This document shows positions 8,257-17,446 of a DNA stretch of 64,000 bases, one piece after another. Made by a program: the position numbers and the translations under genes. Below the pieces are notes generated by a model. The model ran no database searches. It worked only from the letters and a program-made list of their open reading frames with translations, and was not told the origin of the DNA. The first letter of the stretch is position 1. The number at the start of each line of letters is the position of its first letter. The stretch is from Streptomyces stelliscabiei (lineage in GTDB: Bacteria > Actinomycetota > Actinomycetes > Streptomycetales > Streptomycetaceae), in assembly GCF_014873495.1 (NCBI RefSeq), contig NZ_JADBGF010000001.1, positions 1,240,001-1,304,000 on the forward strand, written 5' to 3'.

Positions 8257-11232
8257 TTGCCGTGGGACGTGGCTCCGCTGGTGGGCCGGGAGACCGAGCT
8301 GGCGCGGCTCGCCGGGATACTCGACGGGCTGACGGGGACCGGTGACGGACCCAAGGGGACCGGTGACGGGCCTGGGGCGACCGGCCACGGCCCGGCGGTC
8401 GTCGATGTCACCGGCGCGGCGGGGATCGGCAAGAGCCGACTGGTGTCGGAGTTCTGCGCATCGGCGCGGGCGCGGGGCATGACGGTGCTGCGCGGCCGGG
8501 CGACCGAGTACGAGCAGCATCTGCCCTACCAGCCCCTCGCCGACGCCCTCGCCGACCTCGACACCGAGACCGGCATCCCGTCCCCGTTCACCGAGGTCCA
8601 CTCCATGGACCGCTTCGCGCTGCAGCGCGCGGCGGCGGCCTTCCTCGCCCGGATCGCCCGGACCGGCAAGGGCCTGGTGGTGGCCCTCGACGACGTGCAC
8701 TGGGCGGACCCGGCGTCCCTGGAACTGCTCGACCATCTCGTACGGCATCCGCCGCGCCGCGCGCCCGTGGTGATCGTGGTGGCGCGCCGCGAACGGCAGA
8801 CCTCGCCCCGGCTCGTCGCCTCGCTCACCCGGGGTGTGGAGTCCGGAACGGTGCTGCGCCTGGAACTCGGCCCCCTGGACCGCGGTGCCTGCCTCGCGGC
8901 GCTCGCCCCCGACCGTCCGCCCGCCCTCGCGGCCGAGCTGTACGCGGCCAGCGAGGGCAACCCGCTGTACTTCCTCGCCCTGTTGCAGGCCGGCAGGCCC
9001 GCGGGGCTCAGCTCGCTGCTCCTGGACGAGCTGACCCCCCTCACCGACGGCCAACGGAGCACGGTCCAGGCCGTGGCCGCGCTCGGCGACCACGCCGCAC
9101 CCGCGCTGGTGGCCGCCGTCACCGGCCGCCGGGAGGACGAACTCGACGCGGATCTCAGGGAGTTGACCGCCCGTGATCTCGCGCGGCCGGGGCCCGACGG
9201 CCGCTGGGCCCTGCGGCACCCGGTGCTGCGCTCCCTCGTCCACGACACCACCGACCCCTTGCTGCGCACGCGGATGCACCATCTCGCCGCCGCCGAACTC
9301 GCCCGGATCGGGGCGCCGGTCACCGAGCGCGCGCATCACGTCGAACGGTCACTGACCGGCTGGGACCCCGACGCCGTACACGTCCTGACCGAGGCCGCCC
9401 GGCAGGCCGCCGCCACCGCGCCCGCGAGCAGCGCCCACTGGCTGGGCGTCGCCCTCGCGCATCTGCCGGAGCGGTCGGAGCACGGCGCGCTGCGCCGCGA
9501 CCTCATGCTGCGGCGGGCCGAGGCGCTCGGCGCCTGCGGTGGGCTGCGGGAGAGCCGGGACCTGCTGCACGAGGTGATCAGCCTGTCGCCGCCGGGCACC
9601 GACGACGGCGTACGAGCCTGCGCGGTCACGCTGTGCGCGGTCATGGAGCGCCATCTCGGCCGGTACGCGGAGGCGGTGGCCCTGCTGCGCCGCGAACTGG
9701 CCCGCAGCGCCGACCTCTCCCCCGCCGAGACCGTCCAACTCGGCCTGGAACTGGGCTCGTCCGCCCCGCACGCCAGCTCCTACCCGGACGTGCGCGAGGA
9801 CGTGGCCCGCACTCTGGAACTGGCCCGGACACTGGGCGACGAGGCCGCCGAGGCGGGGGCGCTCGCCGTCACCGCGCTCGGGGAGGCGTACGAGGGGAAC
9901 ACCGCGGCCGCCGCCGAGGCCGCCGACCGGGCCGGCGCGCTCATCGACTCCCTCACCGACCAGGATCTGGCGGGGCTGTGCGAACCGCTGGCCCGGCTCG
10001 GCTGGGCGGAGGCCTTCCTCGAACGGCACGCCGACGCCGAACGCCATGCCGAGCGTGGTCTGGCCATCGCCCGCCGGGGCGGCCTGCTCTATGTGGTGCC
10101 GCATCTGCTGCTGTGCCTGTCCCACATCCAGGTCATGACGCTGCGGCTGGGGCCGGCCCTGGAACTCGCCGAGGAGGCGGAGACCATCGCCCGGGGCATC
10201 GGCAGCGACGAGCTGCTCGCCTTCGTGCTGGCGTCCAAGGCGCAGGCCCTGGTACCCGCCCTCCCGCCGGGTGACGGCGGTGCGCTGGCCGTCGCCGAGG
10301 AGGCCGTGGCACGGGCGGGTGCCGGCACGCGCTGGTGGGCGTCCATCGCCTGGTGCATGCTCGCGTACGCGGCGCTCCACGCCGGTGATCCGGCGCGCGC
10401 CCGCGCCGCCGTGCTCCGGGCGGGCGGCGAGGATCTCGGCGGCCTGCAGCCGAGCATGCGGCCGCTGTTCATGGAGATCCTCGTCAGTGCCGCCTTCGTC
10501 GCCGGGGACCGCGACCAGGCCCGGCAGTGGGCGGAGCGCGCTCGCAAGGAGGCGGAAGGGCTGCGTCTCGTGGCGCAGCGGGCGTCCGCACTGCGCAGTT
10601 CGGCACATGTGCCGCTGGCCGACGGCGACGTGGCGGCCGCGGCCGACCTGTTCGAGCACGCCGCGGCCGAGACTGCCCGGGGCGGGGGCCGGCTGTGGGA
10701 GGCGCAGACCCTGCTGCTGGGGGCGCCCGTGACCGCGTCGGCCGGGCGCCCGGCCCGCGCCCGCGCCATGTGGGAGCGTGCCCTGCGACTGAGCACCGAG
10801 GGCGAGGCCCATCTGCTGACCGGGCTCGCGGAGATGATCCGGCCGGCGGTCTTCGGCGCGACGGACGCAGGGGGAACGACGGGGGCGGGTGACGGGGGGC
10901 CTGGGGCGGGTGACGCTACCGGTCCGGCAGCGGGTGCGCGTCCGGGGGCGGGCACGGGGGCAGGGGCGGGCACGGGCGCCGACGGACCGGCGCGGGACGC
11001 GCTGTCCGTGGAGCTGGCCGTCCTGTCCCCGCGAGAGCGGGAGATCGCCGCTCTCGTCGCGAAGGGGCTGACCAGCCCCGCCATCGCCGAACGCCTGTTT
11101 CTCAGCCCGCGCACGGTCGAGACCCACCTCTCCCGCATCTACCGCAAGACGGGCGTGACCTCGCGGGCCGCGCTGGCGGCTCTCCACACGCGCGACGAAC
11201 TGCGTGACGGACACCGCGACGGGGACACGTGA
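8257..11232 (+). CDS. LuxR family regulator of the LAL type (AAA/STAND ATPase + TPR-like + HTH)
   Basis: A large ATP-dependent activator of about 991 aa. An N-terminal NTPase has Walker A GAAGIGKS (K59) and Walker B VVALDDVHWADP. A long alpha-helical TPR-like middle follows, then a Gly/Ala-rich linker and a C-terminal LuxR HTH (LSPREREIAALVAKGL ... LSPRTVETHLSRIYRKTG). The frame is open from GTG 8191, but there GGAG abuts the codon. TTG 8257 has GGGGGGA about 7 nt upstream and removes a Gly/Pro-rich stretch, so I prefer it. Between the start and the P-loop is a repeated T-G-D-G-P segment. The divergent NCS1/hydrolase operon is the obvious candidate target. Confidence 0.92.
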   Translation: MPWDVAPLVGRETELARLAGILDGLTGTGDGPKGTGDGPGATGHGPAVVDVTGAAGIGKSRLVSEFCASARARGMTVLRGRATEYEQHLPYQPLADALADLDTETGIPSPFTEVHSMDRFALQRAAAAFLARIARTGKGLVVALDDVHWADPASLELLDHLVRHPPRRAPVVIVVARRERQTSPRLVASLTRGVESGTVLRLELGPLDRGACLAALAPDRPPALAAELYAASEGNPLYFLALLQAGRPAGLSSLLLDELTPLTDGQRSTVQAVAALGDHAAPALVAAVTGRREDELDADLRELTARDLARPGPDGRWALRHPVLRSLVHDTTDPLLRTRMHHLAAAELARIGAPVTERAHHVERSLTGWDPDAVHVLTEAARQAAATAPASSAHWLGVALAHLPERSEHGALRRDLMLRRAEALGACGGLRESRDLLHEVISLSPPGTDDGVRACAVTLCAVMERHLGRYAEAVALLRRELARSADLSPAETVQLGLELGSSAPHASSYPDVREDVARTLELARTLGDEAAEAGALAVTALGEAYEGNTAAAAEAADRAGALIDSLTDQDLAGLCEPLARLGWAEAFLERHADAERHAERGLAIARRGGLLYVVPHLLLCLSHIQVMTLRLGPALELAEEAETIARGIGSDELLAFVLASKAQALVPALPPGDGGALAVAEEAVARAGAGTRWWASIAWCMLAYAALHAGDPARARAAVLRAGGEDLGGLQPSMRPLFMEILVSAAFVAGDRDQARQWAERARKEAEGLRLVAQRASALRSSAHVPLADGDVAAAADLFEHAAAETARGGGRLWEAQTLLLGAPVTASAGRPARARAMWERALRLSTEGEAHLLTGLAEMIRPAVFGATDAGGTTGAGDGGPGAGDATGPAAGARPGAGTGAGAGTGADGPARDALSVELAVLSPREREIAALVAKGLTSPAIAERLFLSPRTVETHLSRIYRKTGVTSRAALAALHTRDELRDGHRDGDT

Positions 11233-11543
11233 GCGCCCCGCGCAACGGGGACGACCACGCTGACCGAGCTGACCGAGCTGACCGAGCGGCACCCTCACTG
11301 CCGACCCGGACGACGGGCCCTCCCCCGCCACCACGGCCGAGCCCGAACCCTACGCCCCCTCCGCCTTACCTCCGGGGGAAGTGGAGGAGTGGGAGCACCT
11401 GCCTTGCCCAGTCTCACCATCGGCTAGCCGACGGGCGCCCTCGGGGCCGATTCGACGGACTGTGCCCTTTGCGCACCCCTCGTTCGTCTCCTCCGAGCGG
11501 GGTGGTTAGCATATGAGCGCCGCCTAGCTCGAAAGATAAATCT
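11233..11543. other. Intergenic region LAL-gap with the gap promoter
   Basis: No convincing gene lies here. Three 9-bp copies of GCTGACCGA run from about 11260. A TAGCAT -10 at 11507-11512 would start transcription roughly 25 nt before the GTG of the dehydrogenase gene. GAAAGA near 11530 may be its ribosome binding site. Confidence 0.45.
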
Positions 11544-12989
11544 GTGACTGTCAACGAGGACTCGTTCACCCAATGGAAGAACCGCGAGGAGATCGCGGAG
11601 TCGATGATCCCGATCATCGGGAAGCTGCACCGTGAGCGGGACGTGACGGTCCTGCTGCACAGCCGCTCCTTGGTGAACAAGTCGGTGGTCAGCATTCTGA
11701 AGACCCACCGGTTCGCCCGCCAGATCGCCGGTGTGGAGCTCTCGGTTACCGACACCCTGCCGTTCCTGGAGGTGCTCACCACCCTCGACCTCGGCCCCTC
11801 CCAGATCGACATCGGCCTGCTCGCCGAGGCCCACCGGGTCGACGACCGGGGGCTGTCGGTCGCGGAGTTCACGGCCGACGCCGTCGCCGGCGCGACGGGC
11901 GCCAACAAGATCGAGGGCGGCGAGGGACGCGACGTCGTCCTGTACGGCTTCGGCCGCATCGGCCGCCTCGTGGCCCGTCTGCTGATCGAGAAGGCCGGCT
12001 CCGGCAACGGTCTGCGGCTGCGCGCCATCGTGGTGCGCGGCGGCGGTGAGCAGGACATCGTCAAGCGGGCGTCCCTGCTGCGCCGGGACTCCATCCACGG
12101 CCAGTTCCAGGGCACGATCACCGTCGACGAGTCGACCAGCACGATCAACGCCAACGGCAACGAGATCAAGGTGATCTACGCCGGCGACCCGTCCGAGGTC
12201 GACTACACCGAGTACGGCATCAAGAACGCCATCCTCATCGACAACACCGGCAAGTGGCGCGACCGCGCGGGGCTGTCGAACCACCTGCGCCCCGGCATCG
12301 ACAAGGTCGTGCTGACCGCCCCCGGCAAGGACGACGTCCCGAACATCGTGCACGGCGTCAACCACGACACGATCAAGCCGGACGAGCAGATCCTGTCCTG
12401 CGCGTCCTGCACCACCAACGCGATCGTGCCGCCGCTGAAGGCTATGGCGGACGAGTTCGGTGTGCTGCGCGGTCACGTGGAGACCGTCCACTCGTTCACC
12501 AACGACCAGAACCTGCTGGACAATTACCACAAGTCGGACCGTCGGGGCCGTTCCGCGCCGCTCAACATGGTCATCACCGAGACGGGCGCCGCCTCGGCCG
12601 TCGCCAAGGCGCTGCCCGACCTGAAGGCGCCGATCACCGGCAGTTCGATCCGCGTGCCCGTCCCGGACGTCTCGATCGCGATCCTCAGCCTGCGACTCGG
12701 CCGGGAGACCGACCGCGAGGAGGTCCTCGACTACCTCCGCGGCGTCTCGCTGACCTCGCCGCTCAAGCGCCAGATCGACTTCACCAACGCCCCCGACTCG
12801 GTCTCCAGCGACTTCATCGGCTCCCGCCACGCCTCCATCGTCGACGCGGGCGCCACCAAGGTCGACGGCGACAACGCGATCCTCTACCTCTGGTACGACA
12901 ACGAGTTCGGCTACTCCTGCCAGGTCATCCGGGTCGTCCAGCACGTCTCCGGGGTGGAGTACCCGACGTACCCGTCCGCGGCGGTCTGA
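11544..12989 (+). CDS. gap: Glyceraldehyde-3-phosphate dehydrogenase with N-terminal extension
   Basis: A 481-aa protein, against about 335 for ordinary GAPDH. Residues 1 to about 125 form a helical extension unlike the catalytic domain. The Rossmann motif [20 protein letters not shown] follows, then the active site [10 protein letters not shown] with catalytic C289, and the C-terminal [18 protein letters not shown]. It converts glyceraldehyde-3-phosphate to 1,3-bisphosphoglycerate with NAD(P). Extended GAPDHs of this kind occur as second copies in actinobacteria; the role of the extension is unknown to me. It is monocistronic, with a strong terminator at 13034. Confidence 0.93.
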   Translation: MTVNEDSFTQWKNREEIAESMIPIIGKLHRERDVTVLLHSRSLVNKSVVSILKTHRFARQIAGVELSVTDTLPFLEVLTTLDLGPSQIDIGLLAEAHRVDDRGLSVAEFTADAVAGATGANKIEGGEGRDVVLYGFGRIGRLVARLLIEKAGSGNGLRLRAIVVRGGGEQDIVKRASLLRRDSIHGQFQGTITVDESTSTINANGNEIKVIYAGDPSEVDYTEYGIKNAILIDNTGKWRDRAGLSNHLRPGIDKVVLTAPGKDDVPNIVHGVNHDTIKPDEQILSCASCTTNAIVPPLKAMADEFGVLRGHVETVHSFTNDQNLLDNYHKSDRRGRSAPLNMVITETGAASAVAKALPDLKAPITGSSIRVPVPDVSIAILSLRLGRETDREEVLDYLRGVSLTSPLKRQIDFTNAPDSVSSDFIGSRHASIVDAGATKVDGDNAILYLWYDNEFGYSCQVIRVVQHVSGVEYPTYPSAAV

Positions 12990-13033
12990 TCCACCGGGCG
13001 GGCCCCCTTCGCACCACGGACCCTCCCTCACAG

Positions 13034-13070
13034 CACGGGCCGGGCGAGCCATCCGCTCGTCCGGCCCGTG
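13034..13070 (+). terminator. Strong hairpin terminator after gap
   Basis: CACGGGCCGG + G + CGAGC, loop CATCC, then GCTCG + T + CCGGCCCGTG. This is a 16-bp stem containing one G-U pair and lacking a U tract, as is usual in streptomycetes. It separates gap from the ligase gene. Confidence 0.75.
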
Positions 13071-13191
13071 GTGCGTCCATGGTGTGACGGCGCCGGGAGC
13101 CGAGCTTCCGAAGAGTCCAACCGCCGTGTGCTGCGGGCCCGGGACGCGAGGGACCGGGCGAATCCTGGAGCATTACCGGCGGGACCCGGCA

Positions 13192-13214
13192 TTGTCAGTG
13201 GTGGGAGGCAGGAT
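13192..13214 (+). promoter_or_regulatory. PafBC/RecA-NDp-type DNA-damage promoter of the ligase gene
   Basis: TTGTCAGTG (13192-13200), 8 nt, then CAGGAT (13209-13214), 7 nt before ATG 13222. The actinobacterial LexA-independent damage promoter consensus is TTGTCRGTG-N8-TANNNT. The left half and spacing match exactly; the -10 differs only in its first base. It implies a leaderless mRNA starting at ATG 13222. Confidence 0.7.
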
Positions 13215-13221
13215 GGCTCCC

Positions 13222-15312
13222 ATGACGACATCAGTTGCAGTGATCGTGGATGCCGCCGCCTACGCCCAGGCCGTCGAGGACGCGGTCCGGGCCTCCGCCG
13301 CCTACTACACGGGGGGCACGTCGGCGCTGGACGACGACACCTACGACCGGCTCGTGCGCGGCATCGCGGCGTGGGAGGCGGAGCACCCCGAGCAGGTCCT
13401 GCCGGAGTCGCCCACCGGGAAGGTGGCCGGCGGGGCCGTCGAGGGGGACGTGCCCCACACGATCGCGATGCTGAGCCTGGACAACGTGTTCTCCGCCGAG
13501 GAGTTCACGGCGTGGACGGCGTCGCTGGCCCGGCGGATCGGGCACGAGGTGGAGCGGTTCGGCGTCGAGCCGAAGCTCGACGGACTGGCGGTCGCCGCCC
13601 GGTACACCCGGGGCCGGCTCACGCGGTTGATCACGCGAGGTGACGGGACGGCCGGGGAGGACGTCTCGCACGCCATCGGCACCATCGAGGGGCTGCCCGA
13701 GGAGCTGGCCGAGCCGGTGACGGTGGAGGTGCGGGGCGAAGTCCTCATGACGACCGCCCAGTTCGAGCACGCCAACGAGGTGCGCACCGCGCACGGTGGA
13801 CAGCCGTTCGCCAATCCGCGCAACGCGGCGGCGGGCACGCTGCGCGCCAGGGAGCGGGCCTACACCGTGCCGATGACGTTCTTCGGGTACGGGCTGCTGG
13901 CCCTGCCCGGCACCGACGCCGACTCCGCGGCGCGGCTGGCCGAGTCGGCCCACAGCGAGCTGATGGCGCGGGCCGCCGAACTGGGGGTGAACACGACCGC
14001 GAGCACGGCCGTGCCGGGTGTCACCGCCGCCTCGGTCGAGGAGGTGCTGGACCGCGTCAAGGAGATCGCGGGGCTGCGGGCGGAACTGCCGTTCGGGATC
14101 GACGGGATCGTGATCAAGGCCGACCTCGCCGCCGACCAGCGCGCCGCCGGGTCCGGTTCACGCGCCCCGCGCTGGGCGATCGCCTACAAGCTGCCCGCCG
14201 TCGAGAAGATCACGCGGCTGCTGGAGGTGCAGTGGAACGTGGGCCGCACCGGCATCATCGCGCCGCGCGGAGTGCTGGAGCCCGTCGAGATCGACGGCTC
14301 CACCATCACGTACGCCACCCTCCACAACCCGGCCGACATCACCCGCCGCGACCTGCTTCTGGGCGACCATGTCATGGTGCACCGCGCCGGTGACGTCATT
14401 CCCCGTGTGGAGGCTCCCGTCGCCCATCTGCGCACCGGCGACGAACAGCCCATCGTCTTCCCCGAGGTCTGTCCGAGATGCGGCTCCGGCATCGACAGGG
14501 GCGAACAGCGCTGGCGCTGCGAGAACGGCCGCAACTGCCATCTGGTCGCCTCCCTCTCGTACGCCGTGGGCCGCGACCAGCTCGACGTGGAGGGGCTCGG
14601 GCACACCCGGGTCGTCCAGCTCGTCGAGGCGGGCCTGGTCGCCGATCTCGCCGACCTGTTCGCCCTCACCCGGGAGCAGCTGCTGGGCCTGGACCGCATG
14701 GGCGAGACCAGCACCGACAACCTCCTCGCCGCGCTCGACACGGCCCGGGGGCGCCCGCTGTCCCGGGTGCTGTGCGCGCTGGGGGTGCGGGGCACCGGAC
14801 GCTCCATGTCCCGCCGTATCGCCCGGTACTTCGCCACCATGGACAACATCCGTGCCGCGGACGCCGAGGCGATCCAGCGGGTCGAGGGCATCGGCACCGA
14901 GAAGGCCCCGGCCATCGTGGCCGAGCTGGTCGAACTCGCCCCGCTCATCGACAAGCTGGTGGCGGCCGGGGTGAACATGACGGAGCCGGGCGCGACCCCG
15001 CCCGCCCCGGCCGACGACACGGCGACGTCCGCCCCGCAGGAGGGCGCCGAGTCCGCGGACGGGCCGCTCGCGGGAATGGCCGTGGTGGTCACGGGCGCGA
15101 TGACCGGCGTACTGGAGAAGCTCAGCCGCAACCAGATGAACGAACTCATCGAGCGTGCCGGAGGGCGCGCCTCCTCCGGTGTCTCCAAGAAGACCTCCCT
15201 GGTCGTGGCGGGGGAGAACGCCGGCTCCAAGCGTGCCAAGGCCGAGAGCCTCGGCATTCGGCTGGCCGGCCCGGACGAGTTCGCCGCGCTCGTCGCCGAC
15301 TTCCTCGACTGA
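13222..15312 (+). CDS. ligA: NAD-dependent DNA ligase, LigA type
   Basis: A 696-aa ligase that seals nicks using NAD+. In order: Ia domain; adenylation domain with catalytic K118 in [12 protein letters not shown] and [16 protein letters not shown] domain near [20 protein letters not shown]; a four-Cys zinc finger (CPRCG...C...C); HhH repeats around LDVEGLG and [10 protein letters not shown]; an acidic/Ala linker; and a C-terminal BRCT domain ([12 protein letters not shown] to ADFLD). The open frame extends back to 13084 and ATG 13213 is also possible, but the promoter geometry favours 13222. Streptomycetes also have a housekeeping ligA elsewhere, so this may be a damage-inducible second copy; that is inference, as the rest of the genome is not visible. 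Confidence 0.92.
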   Translation: MTTSVAVIVDAAAYAQAVEDAVRASAAYYTGGTSALDDDTYDRLVRGIAAWEAEHPEQVLPESPTGKVAGGAVEGDVPHTIAMLSLDNVFSAEEFTAWTASLARRIGHEVERFGVEPKLDGLAVAARYTRGRLTRLITRGDGTAGEDVSHAIGTIEGLPEELAEPVTVEVRGEVLMTTAQFEHANEVRTAHGGQPFANPRNAAAGTLRARERAYTVPMTFFGYGLLALPGTDADSAARLAESAHSELMARAAELGVNTTASTAVPGVTAASVEEVLDRVKEIAGLRAELPFGIDGIVIKADLAADQRAAGSGSRAPRWAIAYKLPAVEKITRLLEVQWNVGRTGIIAPRGVLEPVEIDGSTITYATLHNPADITRRDLLLGDHVMVHRAGDVIPRVEAPVAHLRTGDEQPIVFPEVCPRCGSGIDRGEQRWRCENGRNCHLVASLSYAVGRDQLDVEGLGHTRVVQLVEAGLVADLADLFALTREQLLGLDRMGETSTDNLLAALDTARGRPLSRVLCALGVRGTGRSMSRRIARYFATMDNIRAADAEAIQRVEGIGTEKAPAIVAELVELAPLIDKLVAAGVNMTEPGATPPAPADDTATSAPQEGAESADGPLAGMAVVVTGAMTGVLEKLSRNQMNELIERAGGRASSGVSKKTSLVVAGENAGSKRAKAESLGIRLAGPDEFAALVADFLD

Positions 15313-15338
15313 CCACCGCGGGCCCACCGCCGCCCGGA

Positions 15339-16565
15339 TCAGAGCTGGATGATGACGAGGGCCGCGTCGTCGGTGGCGCCGGAGGGGAGGAGGTCGAGCA
15401 GGAGGGCGTCCGCGAGGGGTTCGGGGCCGGCCTCGCGGTGGCGCGTGAGCGCGTCGGCGAGGCGGGCGAGGCTGCGGTCGATGTCCTCGTCACGGCGTTC
15501 GACGAGACCGTCCGTGTAGAGGACGAGCAGGTCGCCGTCGGTGAAGGAGACGGTGGCCTCGGGGCGGAGCGTGTGTTCCGGGCGGGCGCCGAGCGGTGGA
15601 TCGGTGGCCCCGTCGAGAAAGACGACCTCGCCGTCACGGCACACCAGTGCGGGTGGCAGATGCCCGGCGCTGCTGTAGGTGATCGTGCGGGTCTCCCAGT
15701 CGACGCAGGTCTGCACGGCGGTGGTGTTCTCGGCGCCGTCGACGGAGCGGGCGTACAGACCGAGCGCGTCCAGTGCCTGGGCGGGGCCGTCCGCCACCAG
15801 GGACGCGGCGCTCAGCGCGCTGCGCAGCTTGCCCATCACGCAGGCGGCGGCCAGGCCGTGGCCGACCACGTCCCCGACGGCGACACCGACGCGGTCGACG
15901 CCGGTCAGGTCGACCAGGTCGTACCAGTCGCCGCACACGTTCAGCGCGTCGGTCGCCGGCTGGTAGCGCACCGCCGCGCGGTGGTGACCGAGCGAGTTCG
16001 GCGCGGGCAGCATCGCCGTCTGCAGGGCGAGCGCGACCTCCCGTTCGTGGGCGTGCGCCTCGCGCAGCCGCTCGTTGACCTCCTGCAGTTCCCGGGCGCG
16101 GGTGTACAGCTCGGCCTCCAGCACGCTGGCCCGGTCGCTCGGCGAGCGCTCACGGGCCCGGATCAGCTCGGTGACCTCCTCGACCTTGTGGATCAGGAGC
16201 ACCACCTTCCCGTCGGGGCCGAGGATCGGCGCGTTCACCGGGCTCCAGTAGCGCTCCTCCCACTCCCCCGGCCGCTCCACGGACTCCACGTCGTAGCGCT
16301 GCAGCGCCATCGCGTCCCGCTCACCGGTCTCCGCCACCCGGTGGAGGGAGGCGGCCAGATTGCGCATCCCGTTCGCGGACGGGTCGGTGGGGTTGTCGGG
16401 GAACACGTCGAAGAGGTACCGGCCGACCACCTGCTCGCGGGTGCGGCCCGACAGCCGCAGGAACTCCTCGTTCGCGTCCGCGTACACCAGCCCGGGTGTC
16501 AGCAGCGCCACCATGCCCGGCAGTGCCTGGAACACCGCCGCGTAGTCGTTCGCCGTCTCCGTCAT
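15339..16565 (-). CDS. PAS domain + PP2C (SpoIIE-type) serine phosphatase
   Basis: A 408-aa signalling protein. Residues about 5-130 form a PAS sensor (LLTPGLVYADANEEFLRLSG ... EERYWSPVNAPILG). Residues 130-190 are a helical linker, and residues 190-408 a PPM/SpoIIE phosphatase with acidic metal ligands in VCGDWYDLVDL, VAVGDVVGHG, FTDGDLLVLYTDGL and the final GATDDAALVII. Such RsbU-like enzymes dephosphorylate anti-anti-sigma factors in partner-switching pathways. ATG 16565 has GAGG upstream; the frame could also start at 16619. It is convergent with the ligase gene. No partner gene is adjacent. Confidence 0.92.
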   Translation of the reverse strand: MTETANDYAAVFQALPGMVALLTPGLVYADANEEFLRLSGRTREQVVGRYLFDVFPDNPTDPSANGMRNLAASLHRVAETGERDAMALQRYDVESVERPGEWEERYWSPVNAPILGPDGKVVLLIHKVEEVTELIRARERSPSDRASVLEAELYTRARELQEVNERLREAHAHEREVALALQTAMLPAPNSLGHHRAAVRYQPATDALNVCGDWYDLVDLTGVDRVGVAVGDVVGHGLAAACVMGKLRSALSAASLVADGPAQALDALGLYARSVDGAENTTAVQTCVDWETRTITYSSAGHLPPALVCRDGEVVFLDGATDPPLGARPEHTLRPEATVSFTDGDLLVLYTDGLVERRDEDIDRSLARLADALTRHREAGPEPLADALLLDLLPSGATDDAALVIIQL

Positions 16566-17339
16566 GGTCGCCGCCTCAGCGTCCGTCGCCTTCCCGTGAC
16601 CTCCACCATAGGAGCCCATGGCTGCCGGAGCGCGGTCCTGTTCCAGGAAAACACCCAGGTCACGCACGTGTGTGCGATATTGGGACGCAGCGTCCGAGGG
16701 CGGTCACGGTGCGGCACGGAGCAGGAGGTCCCGCGGGGAACCCATGCCGTGTCCGTCTCTCACGGCTGGACAGCTGCGCCGCCGCACGCAGGAGCCGACC
16801 GATGTCGAGGCCCGCTCGCCGCGCGTGCGCGCACAGACCGCGCAGTCCAGGTGCGCAGGCCCTCCTCGACGTCCGTGTACGCGGTGAGCATCGCCCGCGG
16901 CACGGCTTCGGCCTCTACCCGGACGCCGTGCGCCCGCGGCACGGCTTCGGCCTCCGCCCGGACGCCGTCCTCTCGTCCATCGCGGCCGGCCGACGTCCCG
17001 TCCTGCGCTCCCCGCCGGGATCGGTGAGGTCCACCGGCGCCTCGGCGAGCGGCCGCAGCGCCGCGTCCACCCGCGCGGCCGCTCCTCGAACCCGGCCGGC
17101 CACTCCATGGTGGCCCCGTCCTCCATCGCATCGCTGCGGAGGGTGAGCGTGCCCGGTGACAGGCATCGACACCGGTGACTGGCCGGTAATACGTACCCCG
17201 GTTACGTAGGTCTACGGACGCGGCGGCACACTCGCTTCGGTTGGCTTGCCGGACGCCGGAGGGATCGTCCCGCGTGCCCGCTCGCCGTCGGGGGCTCCCG
17301 GCGGTCGCGGAAGGCTCGTCGGGAGGGGCCCCGCGCCGA
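16566..17339. other. Gene-poor, apparently degenerate stretch
   Basis: About 770 nt with no frame showing a recognisable domain, a start with a ribosome binding site and consistent codon bias together. The open frames are short, Arg/Pro/Ala-rich and overlap on both strands. It contains a 39-bp tandem duplication and could be remnants of a decayed gene. It ends at the damage-type promoter of the next operon. Confidence 0.5.
16892..16969. repeat. 39-bp tandem duplication (two copies)
   Basis: Copies at 16892-16930 and 16931-16969 begin CGCCCGCGGCACGGCTTCGG and differ at only a few bases. The unit is 13 codons long. Confidence 0.85.
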
Positions 17340-17362
17340 TTGTCAGTGGCTGCCGCTAGCGT
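17340..17362 (+). promoter_or_regulatory. PafBC/RecA-NDp-type DNA-damage promoter of the MoxR/VWA operon
   Basis: TTGTCAGTG (17340-17348), N8, TAGCGT (17357-17362). Every defined position of the TTGTCRGTG-N8-TANNNT consensus matches. An ATG lies 7 nt after the -10, and the first large gene begins at 17447. Confidence 0.8.
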
Positions 17363-17369
17363 TCCGCAC

Positions 17370-17402
17370 ATGGTCGCACTCGGGCCGGGATTCCCCGGCT
17401 GA
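17370..17402 (+). CDS. Possible leaderless 10-residue leader peptide
   Basis: The ATG sits 7 nt downstream of the TAGCGT -10, the spacing of leaderless starts in this window. The frame reads MVALGPGFPG and stops at 17400-17402, 44 nt before the first operon gene. It could be a translated leader that loads ribosomes or controls the operon, or simply chance. Confidence 0.3.
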   Translation: MVALGPGFPG

Positions 17403-17446
17403 ACTGTGCTTTCTTCCTGTGCAATTGACGCTAGGGGCTGGGGTTC

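Noticed and set aside
11229..11516. 95-codon frame overlapping the LAL stop by GTGA
   Set aside because: The overlap is suggestive, but the product is Pro/Arg low complexity, includes tandem repeats and runs towards the gap promoter.
14478..17027. 849-codon plus frame running from inside ligA through the PP2C gene
   Set aside because: It overlaps two genes with clear domains on other frames and has no recognisable domain.
16704..17126. 140-codon minus frame with ATG and several Cys
   Set aside because: Arg/Gly-rich, contains the 39-bp duplication and has no recognisable fold; treated as degenerate.
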